From Acidobacteriota bacterium (lineage in GTDB: Bacteria; Acidobacteriota; Terriglobia; Bryobacterales; Bryobacteraceae): DNA of 63,803 bases. This document shows, piece by piece, positions 8,639 to 16,358 of the stretch; within the stretch, counting starts at the first letter, position 1; every line of letters starts with the position of its first letter. Made by a program: the position numbers and the translations under genes. Under the pieces are notes generated by a model. That model had not been told where the DNA came from, did no database searches, and saw nothing but the letters and a program-made list of their open reading frames with translations. The DNA lies in NCBI GenBank assembly GCA_026394055.1, contig JAPKYZ010000086.1:1-63803 (forward strand), in the 5' to 3' direction.

Positions 8639-9765
8639 GCGCTGACCTCCACCGCGAGCAGCAGCAGGTCGTCACTAGGGGCCGGCGTGCCATCAAGGGC
8701 CCGCGCGGCGATATTGGAGGTGGCCGTCGCCAGCGGCAACCCGCGAAACTCTCCACAGGCGGCCACCAACTTCTCAATGCCTGCCTTGCGCGGCGCCCCG
8801 GGCGTGGATTCAATGATGCCGTCGCTATAGAGGTAGAACCGGTCGCCGGGCGAGACGCGGAGATCGGTGCGTTGCAGCACTACAGAGCTGAACATGCCCA
8901 AGGGGTCACTGTTCATCTCCACTACGGTGGCTTGTCCACTGCCACGGATCAGCACCATCGGAGGATGTCCCGCGCTGACCACCGACAGCTTGCGGGTGCG
9001 GCGGTTCAAGTGGGCGTAGCAGGCGGTGAGATATTGCTCTTCACCCAACATCTGGCGCATCACGGCGTCCACGCCTCGCATCGTGTCTTCCGGAGAATAG
9101 AGCGGGCCGCCATACTGGCGCAGCAAGGCCTTGATGGCCGAGGTGAGAAAGGCGGCGCTGGCTCCATGGCCGCTGACGTCCGCGACGAAGTAGCCGAAGA
9201 CATCCGCATCGACGGCCACGACGTCGTAGAAGTCGCCCCCGGTTTCTTCAAGCGGCCGGTAGTAGACGGCGAAGGACGCTTCCGGACAATCTTCCGGCCG
9301 TACTAGAATGGCCTGCTGGGCCTCGCGCAGGCTTTCCAGGCGCGCCCGATGCTCCTGCACCAGGGCGCGGTTGTTCTCACCAATCCGGAGATGGACGCGC
9401 ACGCGGGCCAGTACTTCTTCCCCGTGGACGGGTTTTGAAATGTAGTCCACGCCGCCAATTTTCAGCCCGGTCACTTTGCTCTTTACATCGTCCAGAGCGG
9501 ACAGGAAGATGATGGGGATGTTCGAGGTGGCGGGGTCCGATTTAAGGCGGGAGCAGGTCTCAAAGCCGGATTCGCCGGGCATCATCACGTCCAGCAGAAT
9601 CAGATCCGGTTGTTCCAGTTTCCCCAGGGCGCGGGCCGAGCTGCCGTCAGTGGCCGAAACAGTCCGGAATCCCTCGGCGCGCAACACGGTTTCGAGCAAC
9701 TCGAGGTTGGTCGGCGTGTCGTCCACGATCAGGATTTTCGGCGACTGTTTGACGTGACTTCTCAT
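8635..9765 (-). CDS. Response regulator with PP2C-type (RsbU/SpoIIE) phosphatase
   Basis: A 376-residue protein with an N-terminal receiver (about 10-125, phosphoacceptor D59 in ILLDVMMPGESG) joined through a helical linker to a PP2C/SpoIIE-type Ser/Thr phosphatase (about 170-375). The phosphatase metal motifs GGDFYDVVA and VADVSGHGAS and the late SDDLLLL segment are present. Such proteins dephosphorylate STAS proteins when their receiver is phosphorylated. It is the first gene of the chemosensory operon and is translationally coupled to the HATPase-STAS fusion, its most obvious substrate. CheA is the natural candidate phosphodonor. This makes it the likely bridge between the chemoreceptors and a partner-switch output; that wiring is inferred from gene order. 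Confidence 0.9.
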   Translation of the reverse strand: MRSHVKQSPKILIVDDTPTNLELLETVLRAEGFRTVSATDGSSARALGKLEQPDLILLDVMMPGESGFETCSRLKSDPATSNIPIIFLSALDDVKSKVTGLKIGGVDYISKPVHGEEVLARVRVHLRIGENNRALVQEHRARLESLREAQQAILVRPEDCPEASFAVYYRPLEETGGDFYDVVAVDADVFGYFVADVSGHGASAAFLTSAIKALLRQYGGPLYSPEDTMRGVDAVMRQMLGEEQYLTACYAHLNRRTRKLSVVSAGHPPMVLIRGSGQATVVEMNSDPLGMFSSVVLQRTDLRVSPGDRFYLYSDGIIESTPGAPRKAGIEKLVAACGEFRGLPLATATSNIAARALDGTPAPSDDLLLLAVEVSA

Positions 9766-9926
9766 ACATTTCAGATCTGAATGCGGAAGGGTGGGCGGGT
9801 CGCATGGCGTGCCACTCGGGTACTTCTACATCAGTTTGCGGACGTCCCCCATGACGGATGCCGCCCGCATTGAAACGTATCGGCTGGTGCCCACAGGGCT
9901 TTGACTGAGTGTTAGGGAAAAGTCGA

Positions 9927-9940
9927 GCCTCAGTGGAGGC
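9927..9940 (-). terminator. Weak hairpin between quinoprotein gene and che operon
   Basis: GCCTC-AGTG-GAGGC forms a 5-bp stem. On the minus strand it is followed within a few bases by CTTTT. It lies in the 210-bp gap after the quinoprotein gene, so it may be a weak terminator. I see no convincing promoter for the che operon in the rest of this gap. Confidence 0.25.
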
Positions 9941-9975
9941 CGAATGCCGCCGCGGTTCGTCCGAAACTCAAACGC

Positions 9976-12339
9976 CTAGCGGCTGGCGGGAGCAATGGCC
10001 GGAAGGGTGAACGCCATCAGGTTGGACCCCACGGCCAGCACGATAAACTGTTCGCCCTCAACGGCGTAGGTGATGGGTGAGGTTTTGATGGTGGCGTTCA
10101 ACGGCAGCCGCCAAATCGTTTCACCGGTCCGCTGATCGGCCGCCACCAGATAGCCGCTGGGGTCGCCGTAAAACAACAAGCCTCCGGCGGTGGCCAAGAT
10201 GCCAGCGACGCGCTTGCCATCAATGGGGCCTACTTGCGGAATCTCCCAGGCGATCTGGCCCGTTTCGATGTTCAGCGCGCGCAGATACTTGACGCCGGGG
10301 TCATCGGCGGGCCGGGCCGCTTTCCAGCTTCCCGGGGTCAGCTTCACCGTGCACTTCTCGGACGCCATCACGTAGTACAGGCGTGTGACGGGACTGTAGG
10401 CGGTGCCGTTCCAGTTGGTGGCGTGGTCTGGACAACTGAGGTTCGAAGGTGGCGCCAGCACCGGCCGTCCATCGGCGCCAATGCCGGTGGCCCAGGTCAC
10501 GCGGTGCATGAATGGTTTGGCCAGTAACAACTCGCCCTGGGTGCGGTCAAAGACATAGAAGAAGCCGTTGCGATCGGCGTGGAGCAGCAGCTTGCGCGGG
10601 CGGCCCCGATAGGTGGTGTCGACCAGCACGTTCGGCTCTGTCGCGTCCCAATCGTGTACATCGTGCGGGGTGAACTGGTAGTGCCACTTCAGCTTGCCGG
10701 TGGCCGGGTCCAGCGCGAGCACGCAATTGGTATACAGATTGTCGCCGCCGCGCTCACGATCGTCCGAGTCCGGCCACGGGTTGCCGGTGGCCCAATAGAG
10801 CGTGTCGGTCCCCGCATCATAAGACCCGGTCAGCCACGTCGCGCCGCCGCCCAGCGGATAGGCGTTGCCCTTCCAGGTGTCAAAGCCGGGCTCGCCGGGC
10901 ATGGGCACGGTCCAGTGGCGCCACATGCGCTCGCCCGTTGAGGCCTTGTAGGCGGCCAGGAACCCACGGATGCCCCAGTCGCCACCGGCGACTCCAGCGA
11001 TCACCATATCCTTGACGATCAGCGGCGCCACCGTGCCGCCGTACTTCTGCGCCTCATCGGGCATCACCTGTTCCCAGACCAGGCGTCCGGTGATGCGATT
11101 GAGCGCGAGCAAGTGCGCGTTGTCGGTGACCAGAAAAACGTTGTCGCCCAGGATGGCCACGCCGCGATTGGTGCCGAGCGAAGGGTCTGACACAAGGCCC
11201 GGAGTGCGCGGGCGCGAGTAGGTCCACAGCTGATGCCCGGTGCGGGCATCGAGCGCCAACACCTGATTGGGCCCCGTCGCGTACATGATGCCGCCCGTGA
11301 CCAGCGGCACCGTCTCCAGGCCGAAGTAGCGCATGTTCTCGCGGAAGTACGGCGTGTCAGGCAGGAACTGGGTCCACAGCGGAATCGAGACGCTCCACTT
11401 GAGCGTCAGCTGCCGGACGTTGCTCGTGTTGATCTGCTGCAGCGGACTTAGGCGGTTGCCGCTCAACTGGCCGTTGTAGGTGAGCCAGTCGCCGGGCGGG
11501 GGATTGACGATGGTGGAGAACTCGATGCCCCCCTTGGTCGCTGGTGTTGGTTCTGCCACGGGCACCTGAGGCTTGACGCCGGTGAGGCGGCTCAAGTAGG
11601 CCACCAGATTCTGGACCTCAGCGGGTGACGCCTTTAGGGCGGGCATCAGGGAGGCTTTCTCGTCCGAGATGCGCGAGACCTGGTCGAGCGCGAGTGGATG
11701 GAACTGCCCATCGAAGTCCTGCAGCGCCAAGTGGAACTGCGTCCGGTTGCGCGCAAAGCCTCGCAGCGGGCGCCCGTTGCGCAGCGCGAGGTTCACCACC
11801 CCATAGCCGGGGGCGATGCGGGCGCTGGGGTCCAGCAGAGCATCGCGGAGTTGGTCCACCGTCAGTTCGCGCGCCACCTGCGTCAGGTCCGGACCCAGCG
11901 CGGTTCCAGCGCCATGCACCATGTGGCAGCTGCCGCACTTGCCCGCACCACGGAAGAAGGCTTCGCCAGCCGCAGGGTCACCGGCGACCTTGGTCTCCGC
12001 TGCGACGGCGTTCAGCGAGGCGACCAGTGCCACCAGCTGATCGAGCGTAGCGGCCGGTAGCTCGAAGCCCGGCATGCCTGCTGCTGGGACGCCCTTCTGG
12101 ATGACGTTGCGAACGCTCGCCGCAGAACGGCGACGGACACTGGGGTTCCCGGCTAGCCCCGGCCCTTGCTGCGTGCCGCGAGCGTCCAGGCCATGGCAGC
12201 CGCCACAGAGCTTCTCATAGGTCTGCTGGGCGTCGACTGGCGTGGCTGGGGTCTGTGCGTAGGCCGTTGCACCGGCCAGCACGCAAAACACTTGACCCAG
12301 ATAATGCGATACCCGCAAGCGAAAGCGAAGCCCATCCAT
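9976..12339 (-). CDS. Exported PQQ-dependent dehydrogenase with two N-terminal cytochrome c domains
   Basis: A 787-residue quinohaemoprotein. A signal peptide ends near residue 29 (AYAQ). Two c-type haem sites follow, CGGCH at 45-49 and CGSCH at 135-139, each with a downstream Met-containing loop. From about residue 285 the chain is a PQQ-binding eight-bladed propeller of the methanol/ethanol dehydrogenase type, with tryptophan-docking-like repeats and the active-site segment PHDVHDWDAT. It would oxidise an alcohol or sugar in the periplasm and pass electrons through its own haems. In classic quinohaemoprotein alcohol dehydrogenases the haem domain is C-terminal; here both precede the propeller. 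The substrate is unknown. The gene appears monocistronic; its 5' flank holds a REP-like element. Confidence 0.9.
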   Translation of the reverse strand: MDGLRFRLRVSHYLGQVFCVLAGATAYAQTPATPVDAQQTYEKLCGGCHGLDARGTQQGPGLAGNPSVRRRSAASVRNVIQKGVPAAGMPGFELPAATLDQLVALVASLNAVAAETKVAGDPAAGEAFFRGAGKCGSCHMVHGAGTALGPDLTQVARELTVDQLRDALLDPSARIAPGYGVVNLALRNGRPLRGFARNRTQFHLALQDFDGQFHPLALDQVSRISDEKASLMPALKASPAEVQNLVAYLSRLTGVKPQVPVAEPTPATKGGIEFSTIVNPPPGDWLTYNGQLSGNRLSPLQQINTSNVRQLTLKWSVSIPLWTQFLPDTPYFRENMRYFGLETVPLVTGGIMYATGPNQVLALDARTGHQLWTYSRPRTPGLVSDPSLGTNRGVAILGDNVFLVTDNAHLLALNRITGRLVWEQVMPDEAQKYGGTVAPLIVKDMVIAGVAGGDWGIRGFLAAYKASTGERMWRHWTVPMPGEPGFDTWKGNAYPLGGGATWLTGSYDAGTDTLYWATGNPWPDSDDRERGGDNLYTNCVLALDPATGKLKWHYQFTPHDVHDWDATEPNVLVDTTYRGRPRKLLLHADRNGFFYVFDRTQGELLLAKPFMHRVTWATGIGADGRPVLAPPSNLSCPDHATNWNGTAYSPVTRLYYVMASEKCTVKLTPGSWKAARPADDPGVKYLRALNIETGQIAWEIPQVGPIDGKRVAGILATAGGLLFYGDPSGYLVAADQRTGETIWRLPLNATIKTSPITYAVEGEQFIVLAVGSNLMAFTLPAIAPASR

Positions 12340-12404
12340 GCCGACCTATTCTGACGCATCTAGGCCTGCTGAGCGCAACTGATGCTGGCGAGTGCTCGGT
12401 ACCG

Positions 12405-12539
12405 GTGGCGCAGGCTGTCAGCCTGCAGGCGGAATTCATTCCGCCCCGGGCGAAGGGGAGTGAAGAAGGTTTAGGCCTGAGACGCCTGCCGTGAACCCGG
12501 CGCAACTGAAGTCCCGCTGCAGGCTGAAGCCTGCGCCAC
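12405..12539. repeat. REP-like inverted repeat element
   Basis: Two arms, 12405-12428 and 12517-12539, are near-perfect reverse complements of each other, and each is itself a palindrome: GCAGGCTG-T-CAGCCTGC in the left arm and GCAGGCT-GA-AGCCTGC in the right arm, flanked by GTGGC or GCCAC. A third perfect palindrome, GGCGGAAT-TC-ATTCCGCC (12428-12445), touches the left arm. The whole 135-bp unit between the quinoprotein start and the end of nfo has the look of a REP/BIME or MITE-type element. Copy number in the genome cannot be judged from one copy. Confidence 0.65.
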
Positions 12540-12548
12540 ATCGAGACG

Positions 12549-13412
12549 TCAGGCGGCGCCGAGTTGCTTCAGCATCGCGATGTCGCGGCGGTCGGCGCCG
12601 TCGTCTTGCGGGGTCTCGAGAATAAACGCCTTGTCTCGCAGCCGCGGATGCTGCATGATGCGCGCGAACCCCGCTTCGCCAATTTCACCGAACCCGATGT
12701 TGGCGTGGCGGTCCAGGTGTGACCCCAGCGCGCCTTGCGAATCATTGGCGTGGATCACCGGGATGTTGTCCAAGCCCAGCAGATGGTCCAGATACTCCAC
12801 CGTCAGCGCCAAGCCCTCGGCCTGCGCAATGTCGTAGCCTGCGGCCAGTGCGTGGCAGGTGTCGATGCAGTAGCCAATCGCCAGCGACGTGCCCGCCGTG
12901 GCCAGTTCGCGCATCCGGGCCAGCTCCTCAAACCGGCTGCCCAGCGCCTTGCCCTCACCGGCGGTGTTCTCGAGCAGCAGCGTGACGCCATCGGTCTCGC
13001 AGCCCGCCAGTGATTCCAGCAGTGCGGCGATGAAGGAATAAATCCCTTGCTCCACGGATTGATCCTTGTAGCTGCCGGGATGGATGACCAGGTATTCGGC
13101 GCCGATCAAGCGGGCGCGCTCGAGCTCCCCCCGGAAAGCGAGGATCGACTTGGAGCGGATCTGCGGGTCCAGCGACGCCAGATTGATCAGGTAGTTGCCG
13201 TGGATCACCAGGGGGGCCAGATCATGGGCCGTCCGCAAGCGCCGCAAGGCGGTGACGTCCGCGGCCCGGGGCAGGCTGGCGTGCCACATCCGGGGGCTGC
13301 CTGAAAAAATCTGGAACGTATTCGCTCCCAGATCAATCGCTTGTTCAGCGGCTTTGTGGAGACCACCCGCGGTGGAGGTATGAAGACCAATGCGCACGTT
13401 GACTGTCATCAT
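12549..13412 (-). CDS. nfo: Endonuclease IV (AP endonuclease)
   Basis: A 287-residue TIM-barrel AP endonuclease of the Nfo/APN1 family, which cleaves 5' of abasic sites in base-excision repair. The zinc-ligand segments are visible in order: IHGNYLIN, VIHPGSY, LLENTAGEG, YCIDTCHALAAG, VIHANDSQG, HLDRHANIG and ILETPQ near the C terminus. Length matches the family. The annotated ATG is at 13412, but the conserved domain begins at VRIGLHTS and a GTG at 13397 would also serve. Either way the start overlaps the start of the divergent yceI-like gene at 13390, so the two genes' promoters must lie inside each other's coding sequence. Confidence 0.92.
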   Translation of the reverse strand: MMTVNVRIGLHTSTAGGLHKAAEQAIDLGANTFQIFSGSPRMWHASLPRAADVTALRRLRTAHDLAPLVIHGNYLINLASLDPQIRSKSILAFRGELERARLIGAEYLVIHPGSYKDQSVEQGIYSFIAALLESLAGCETDGVTLLLENTAGEGKALGSRFEELARMRELATAGTSLAIGYCIDTCHALAAGYDIAQAEGLALTVEYLDHLLGLDNIPVIHANDSQGALGSHLDRHANIGFGEIGEAGFARIMQHPRLRDKAFILETPQDDGADRRDIAMLKQLGAA

Positions 13413-13950
13413 GGCAGGCTTTGCTCTGTCAGCGATATCGAGTACGGCTCAGGCGACTGAGTTCCGGATCGTTCCCGCACCGGAGGCCGTCTTTGACGTG
13501 GAAGTGGAGAAGACCGGCTTGCTGTCCGGCAAAAAGCATATCCTGCGTTTTGAACGCTACCAGGGCCGGTACGACGAAAAGACCGTCACGTTTACGGTGG
13601 AAGCCAATAGCCTGAAAGTCCTGGATGATTGGAAACCGGCCTCCGGCGCGTTGGCGAAAATTCGCGAAGTGACGCTCGGCAAGGAGGTGCTGGATGCGGC
13701 GCGCTTTCCCGAAATCCGTTTTGAGGCGTCGGCCCTCGCTCAAGCCCCCGTCCAAGGCCAGTTGACCGTCCGTGGCATCACCAAGCCATGCACGGTGGCT
13801 GTGTCCCGGTCCGGCGGCTGGCTGGAGGGCACGGCGGTGGTGAAGTATTCCAGCTACGGGATCAAGGAGCAAAAGGCAGCGCTGGGCGCGATCGGGACGA
13901 AGGATGAAATGCGGGTCCGGTTTAAGGTGCGGGTGGAAGAAACAAAGTAG
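13390..13950 (+). CDS. YceI-family periplasmic protein
   Basis: A 186-residue exported protein. A signal peptide (MRTLTVIMAGFALSAISSTA) is followed by the lipocalin-like YceI fold, which binds long-chain isoprenoid or lipid molecules in characterised members. The pattern FDVEVEKTG, DAARFPEIRFEA, GQLTVRGITKP and the terminal MRVRFKVRVE is typical. The ATG at 13390 gives a signal peptide with a positive n-region; the later ATG at 13411 would not. The gene overlaps the 5' end of nfo on the other strand by up to 23 bp. Its physiological ligand is unknown. Confidence 0.85.
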   Translation: MRTLTVIMAGFALSAISSTAQATEFRIVPAPEAVFDVEVEKTGLLSGKKHILRFERYQGRYDEKTVTFTVEANSLKVLDDWKPASGALAKIREVTLGKEVLDAARFPEIRFEASALAQAPVQGQLTVRGITKPCTVAVSRSGGWLEGTAVVKYSSYGIKEQKAALGAIGTKDEMRVRFKVRVEETK

Positions 13951-13980
13951 GCGGTTGACCGGTAAAAAGTTTGACTGGCA

Positions 13981-14007
13981 AAAAAAACGAGCGGCCGTAG
14001 CCGCTCG
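13981..14007 (-). terminator. Intrinsic terminator of the PilZ gene
   Basis: CGAGCGGC-CGTA-GCCGCTCG (13988-14007) is a perfect 8-bp hairpin. Read on the minus strand it is followed by an uninterrupted T-tract (the A run at 13981-13987), which is the classical rho-independent layout. It serves minus-strand transcription coming from the PilZ gene. Confidence 0.7.
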
Positions 14008-14048
14008 CGAGGAAGTCACGAGGCTGCACCGATTAGAGCCCCCGGTTC

Positions 14049-14098
14049 CCTGCCGGATCGAACCGGCAGGCGGAGTGCTCATCAGGCGCCCGTGATGA
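14049..14098. other. Two further perfect hairpins in the yceI-pilZ gap
   Basis: CCTGCCGG-ATCGAA-CCGGCAGG (14049-14070) and TCATCA-N8-TGATGA (14079-14098) are perfect stem-loops next to the terminator at 13981-14007. The first looks like a tRNA T-arm when read on the minus strand, but no complete tRNA can be folded. They may be part of a 3' UTR structure or a small RNA. Confidence 0.35.
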
Positions 14099-14118
14099 AG
14101 GGAAATCGGGAAGAGCTG

Positions 14119-14517
14119 TTAGGAGGCGCGCAGTTGGGCTCCCGCGGGATTGGCCTGAGTCCGGAACTCATAGTGCTGAATCTCGACGGCGGCCTGCAGG
14201 TCCTCCACGCGGACCACGCGTCCGCGGGCCACCAGCTTCAGCGGCGTCTGATTGTTCAGCTGCGCGGGCCACGCGACGGAAATTTCTACCTGCCGGCCCG
14301 GCTGCAGCACTTGTTCGGTAGAGAACAGGATGCCCGAACTGGACATGTTCACCGTTTTGCCCGCGCCGGCTTCCTGCCCGCGGCGGCTGACCACTTTGTA
14401 TTTGACGTCCCGTTCGATGGGGAAGCGCCCTGAAGCTCTTCGTTCAGACATGAAATTCCTCCGGGGCTCGCTCGGTGGCTTGCCCTTTTGTTTTTGGATA
14501 CTTCTACCTTCGGCCAT
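14119..14517 (-). CDS. PilZ-domain protein
   Basis: A small cytoplasmic PilZ domain that should bind cyclic di-GMP. The N-terminal arginine motif is seen in RRASGRFPIERD, and the second motif in NMSSSGILF, where the usual Asp of DxSxxG is replaced by Asn, a tolerated variant. Two starts are plausible: ATG at 14517 preceded by GGGAGG with 5-nt spacing, and ATG at 14451 preceded by GGAGGA with about 5-nt spacing, which begins right at the conserved MSERRASGRF. A third, at 14559, would overlap the divergent gene and has no advantage. No enzyme domain is attached, so it is an adaptor-type c-di-GMP receptor with unknown target. Confidence 0.8.
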   Translation of the reverse strand: MAEGRSIQKQKGKPPSEPRRNFMSERRASGRFPIERDVKYKVVSRRGQEAGAGKTVNMSSSGILFSTEQVLQPGRQVEISVAWPAQLNNQTPLKLVARGRVVRVEDLQAAVEIQHYEFRTQANPAGAQLRAS

Positions 14518-14582
14518 AACGCCCTCCCAGCTCAATGAGAAGAAGGGGCCATTCTGCACCGGTACTGAAGTACCAACAGGGT

Positions 14583-15038
14583 ATGATCAACCTTATGCGC
14601 AAGCTCACTCTTTTCTTCGTCTTCCTGGCTGCCGCCACGGCGGTCCAGGCCCAACGCAAGGTTGTCCAACCCAAGGAATTCGCAACCGGACGCCCCTTCT
14701 CACCCGGTGTATGGGCGGGCGACACGCTTTTCGTCGCTGGTCAAACCGGTTCTGACCCGAAAACTGGCAAAATGTCGGATAACTTTGAGGAAGAGGTCAA
14801 GCAAACCCTTGACAACATCGGCATCATCCTCAAGGAAGCCGGTCTCAGCTACGACGACGTTGTTACGGTCAACGTCTATCTCACCGACATGAGCATGTTT
14901 GCCCGGATGAATGCCGTCTACACGAAGGTCTTCACCGATCCCCGCCCGGCCCGGACCACCGTGGGTGTCCCCGCCCTGGCAGGCAATGCTCACGTCGAAA
15001 TCACTGTCACCGCTCACAGCAGCAAGCGCAAGAAGTGA
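14583..15038 (+). CDS. Exported RidA/YjgF-family protein
   Basis: A Rid-family protein of about 131 mature residues behind a signal peptide (RKLTLFFVFLAAATAVQA). Cytoplasmic RidA hydrolyses reactive enamine/imine intermediates made by PLP enzymes; the conserved Arg is present in PARTTVGVPALAG, followed by VEITVTA. Export of a Rid protein is unusual compared with the housekeeping enzyme and suggests a different periplasmic substrate. An ATG at 14583 is taken as start; ATG at 14595 is also possible. The upstream ATG at 14535 would run into the divergent PilZ gene. Confidence 0.82.
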   Translation: MINLMRKLTLFFVFLAAATAVQAQRKVVQPKEFATGRPFSPGVWAGDTLFVAGQTGSDPKTGKMSDNFEEEVKQTLDNIGIILKEAGLSYDDVVTVNVYLTDMSMFARMNAVYTKVFTDPRPARTTVGVPALAGNAHVEITVTAHSSKRKK

Positions 15039-15079
15039 TAAGAATTGCTCAGGTGGGGAGATGAAAATATTTGTATGAA

Positions 15080-15101
15080 GATCTCTCTATTCTGAGAGAT
15101 C
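15080..15101 (-). terminator. Hairpin overlapping the rarA stop codon
   Basis: GATCTCTC-TATTCT-GAGAGATC is a perfect 8-bp stem overlapping the TAG stop of rarA (15087-15089). Downstream on the minus strand the sequence is T-rich (ATATTTTCAT). It lies between convergent ridA-like and rarA genes and is a candidate terminator. Confidence 0.45.
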
Positions 15102-16358
15102 GGTTCTGATCCGCCTGATTTCCGCGAGCCGTTCCTGGATCCGTTTTTCGAGGCCCCGTTCCGTGGGGTGGTAGAACTGACGGCCCTTGAGCGTTGGGGG
15201 GAGACACTCCATGGAGGTGATGGCGCCGGGTGCCTGATGGGCATGTTGGTACCCGGCGCCATAGCCCCACTGCTTCATGGCTCGCGTGGGTGCGTTGCGC
15301 AGATGGAACGGCACCGGCTCGGCCGTCGAGTCGCGTACCGTCTGCTGAGCTTCGCCCAATGCCCGGTACGCCGCATCCGATTTCGGTGCGACGGCCAGAT
15401 AGAGCGTGATCTGCGCCAAGGCCTGGTCACCCTCCGGGATCCCCAGAAAGTGCGCGGTCTGCTGGCAGGCGATGGCTTGCTCGACCGCACGCGGGTCTGC
15501 TAGTCCGATATCCTCGATGGCCATGCGAACCAGGCGCCGCGCCAGATACATCCGGTCCTCACCGCCTTCCAGCATGCGGGCCAGCCAGTAGAGCGCCGCA
15601 TCCGGGTCCGACGAGCGCACACTTTTGTGGAGCGCCGAGACCAGGTTGAAGTGCTCCTCACCAGACTTGTCGTAGACCAGATTCTTCTTGCCCAGCATCT
15701 CCGCAATGCCGTCCGCCTGAATGGGTCCCGCGGCGGCGGCGAGTTCCAGAAGGTTGTAGGCGGCCCGGGCATCCCCGTTGGCGTGCACGGCGATGCGTTC
15801 TAGTGCTGCGGGCTCCGCGGTGGTATTCAACGCCGTGACGCCCCGTTCCAGCAGCGTGACGGTCTCTTCCTCGGTCAGCGGGCGCAACGCGTAGACCCGA
15901 GCTCTCGAGAGCAGCGCTGAGATCACCTCAAACGAAGGGTTCTCCGTGGTGGCGCCGATCAGCGTGATGTCGCCGCGCTCGACATAAGGCAGAAAGGCAT
16001 CCTGCTGGGCTTTGTTGAACCGGTGGATCTCGTCGATAAACAGCACCGTCTTGCGGCCCAGGTGACGGTTCTTCTCCGCCGCCACCATCACTTCCTTGAT
16101 CTCCTTCATGCTGGACATCACGGCGCTGAAGGGAGTGAAGCTGGCCTTGGTGGCTTGCGCCAGCAAGAACGCGAGCGTCGTCTTGCCCACGCCGGGTGGA
16201 CCCCACAGGATCAACGACCGCAGCTCGCCCCGTTCCAGTTGCGCGCGCAGCGGTTTGCCCGGGGCCAGCAGATGCTCCTGGCCGACATAGTCGGCAATGG
16301 TGCGTGGCCGGAGCCGTTCGGCCAGCGGAATGTCGGCGGGATTGTCGAACAAGGTCAT
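15087..16358 (-). CDS. rarA: Replication-associated recombination protein A (MgsA/RarA)
   Basis: A 423-residue AAA+ ATPase related to clamp-loader subunits, acting at stalled replication forks. Walker A is GPPGVGKTT, Walker B is LFIDEIHRFN, sensor 1 lies in GATTENPSFE, and the C-terminal MgsA tetramerisation region with GWLA-like and GYGAGYQHAH segments is complete. The start is the ATG at 16358, which overlaps the stop codon of the upstream RNA methyltransferase (ATGA at 16355-16358), rather than an in-frame ATG at 16388. The two genes are therefore translationally coupled. Confidence 0.93.
   Translation of the reverse strand: MTLFDNPADIPLAERLRPRTIADYVGQEHLLAPGKPLRAQLERGELRSLILWGPPGVGKTTLAFLLAQATKASFTPFSAVMSSMKEIKEVMVAAEKNRHLGRKTVLFIDEIHRFNKAQQDAFLPYVERGDITLIGATTENPSFEVISALLSRARVYALRPLTEEETVTLLERGVTALNTTAEPAALERIAVHANGDARAAYNLLELAAAAGPIQADGIAEMLGKKNLVYDKSGEEHFNLVSALHKSVRSSDPDAALYWLARMLEGGEDRMYLARRLVRMAIEDIGLADPRAVEQAIACQQTAHFLGIPEGDQALAQITLYLAVAPKSDAAYRALGEAQQTVRDSTAEPVPFHLRNAPTRAMKQWGYGAGYQHAHQAPGAITSMECLPPTLKGRQFYHPTERGLEKRIQERLAEIRRIRTDLSE

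Noticed and set aside
14019..14098. Possible tRNA in the yceI-pilZ gap
   Set aside because: A T-arm-like hairpin is present, but acceptor, D and anticodon arms cannot be formed in the proper spacing.
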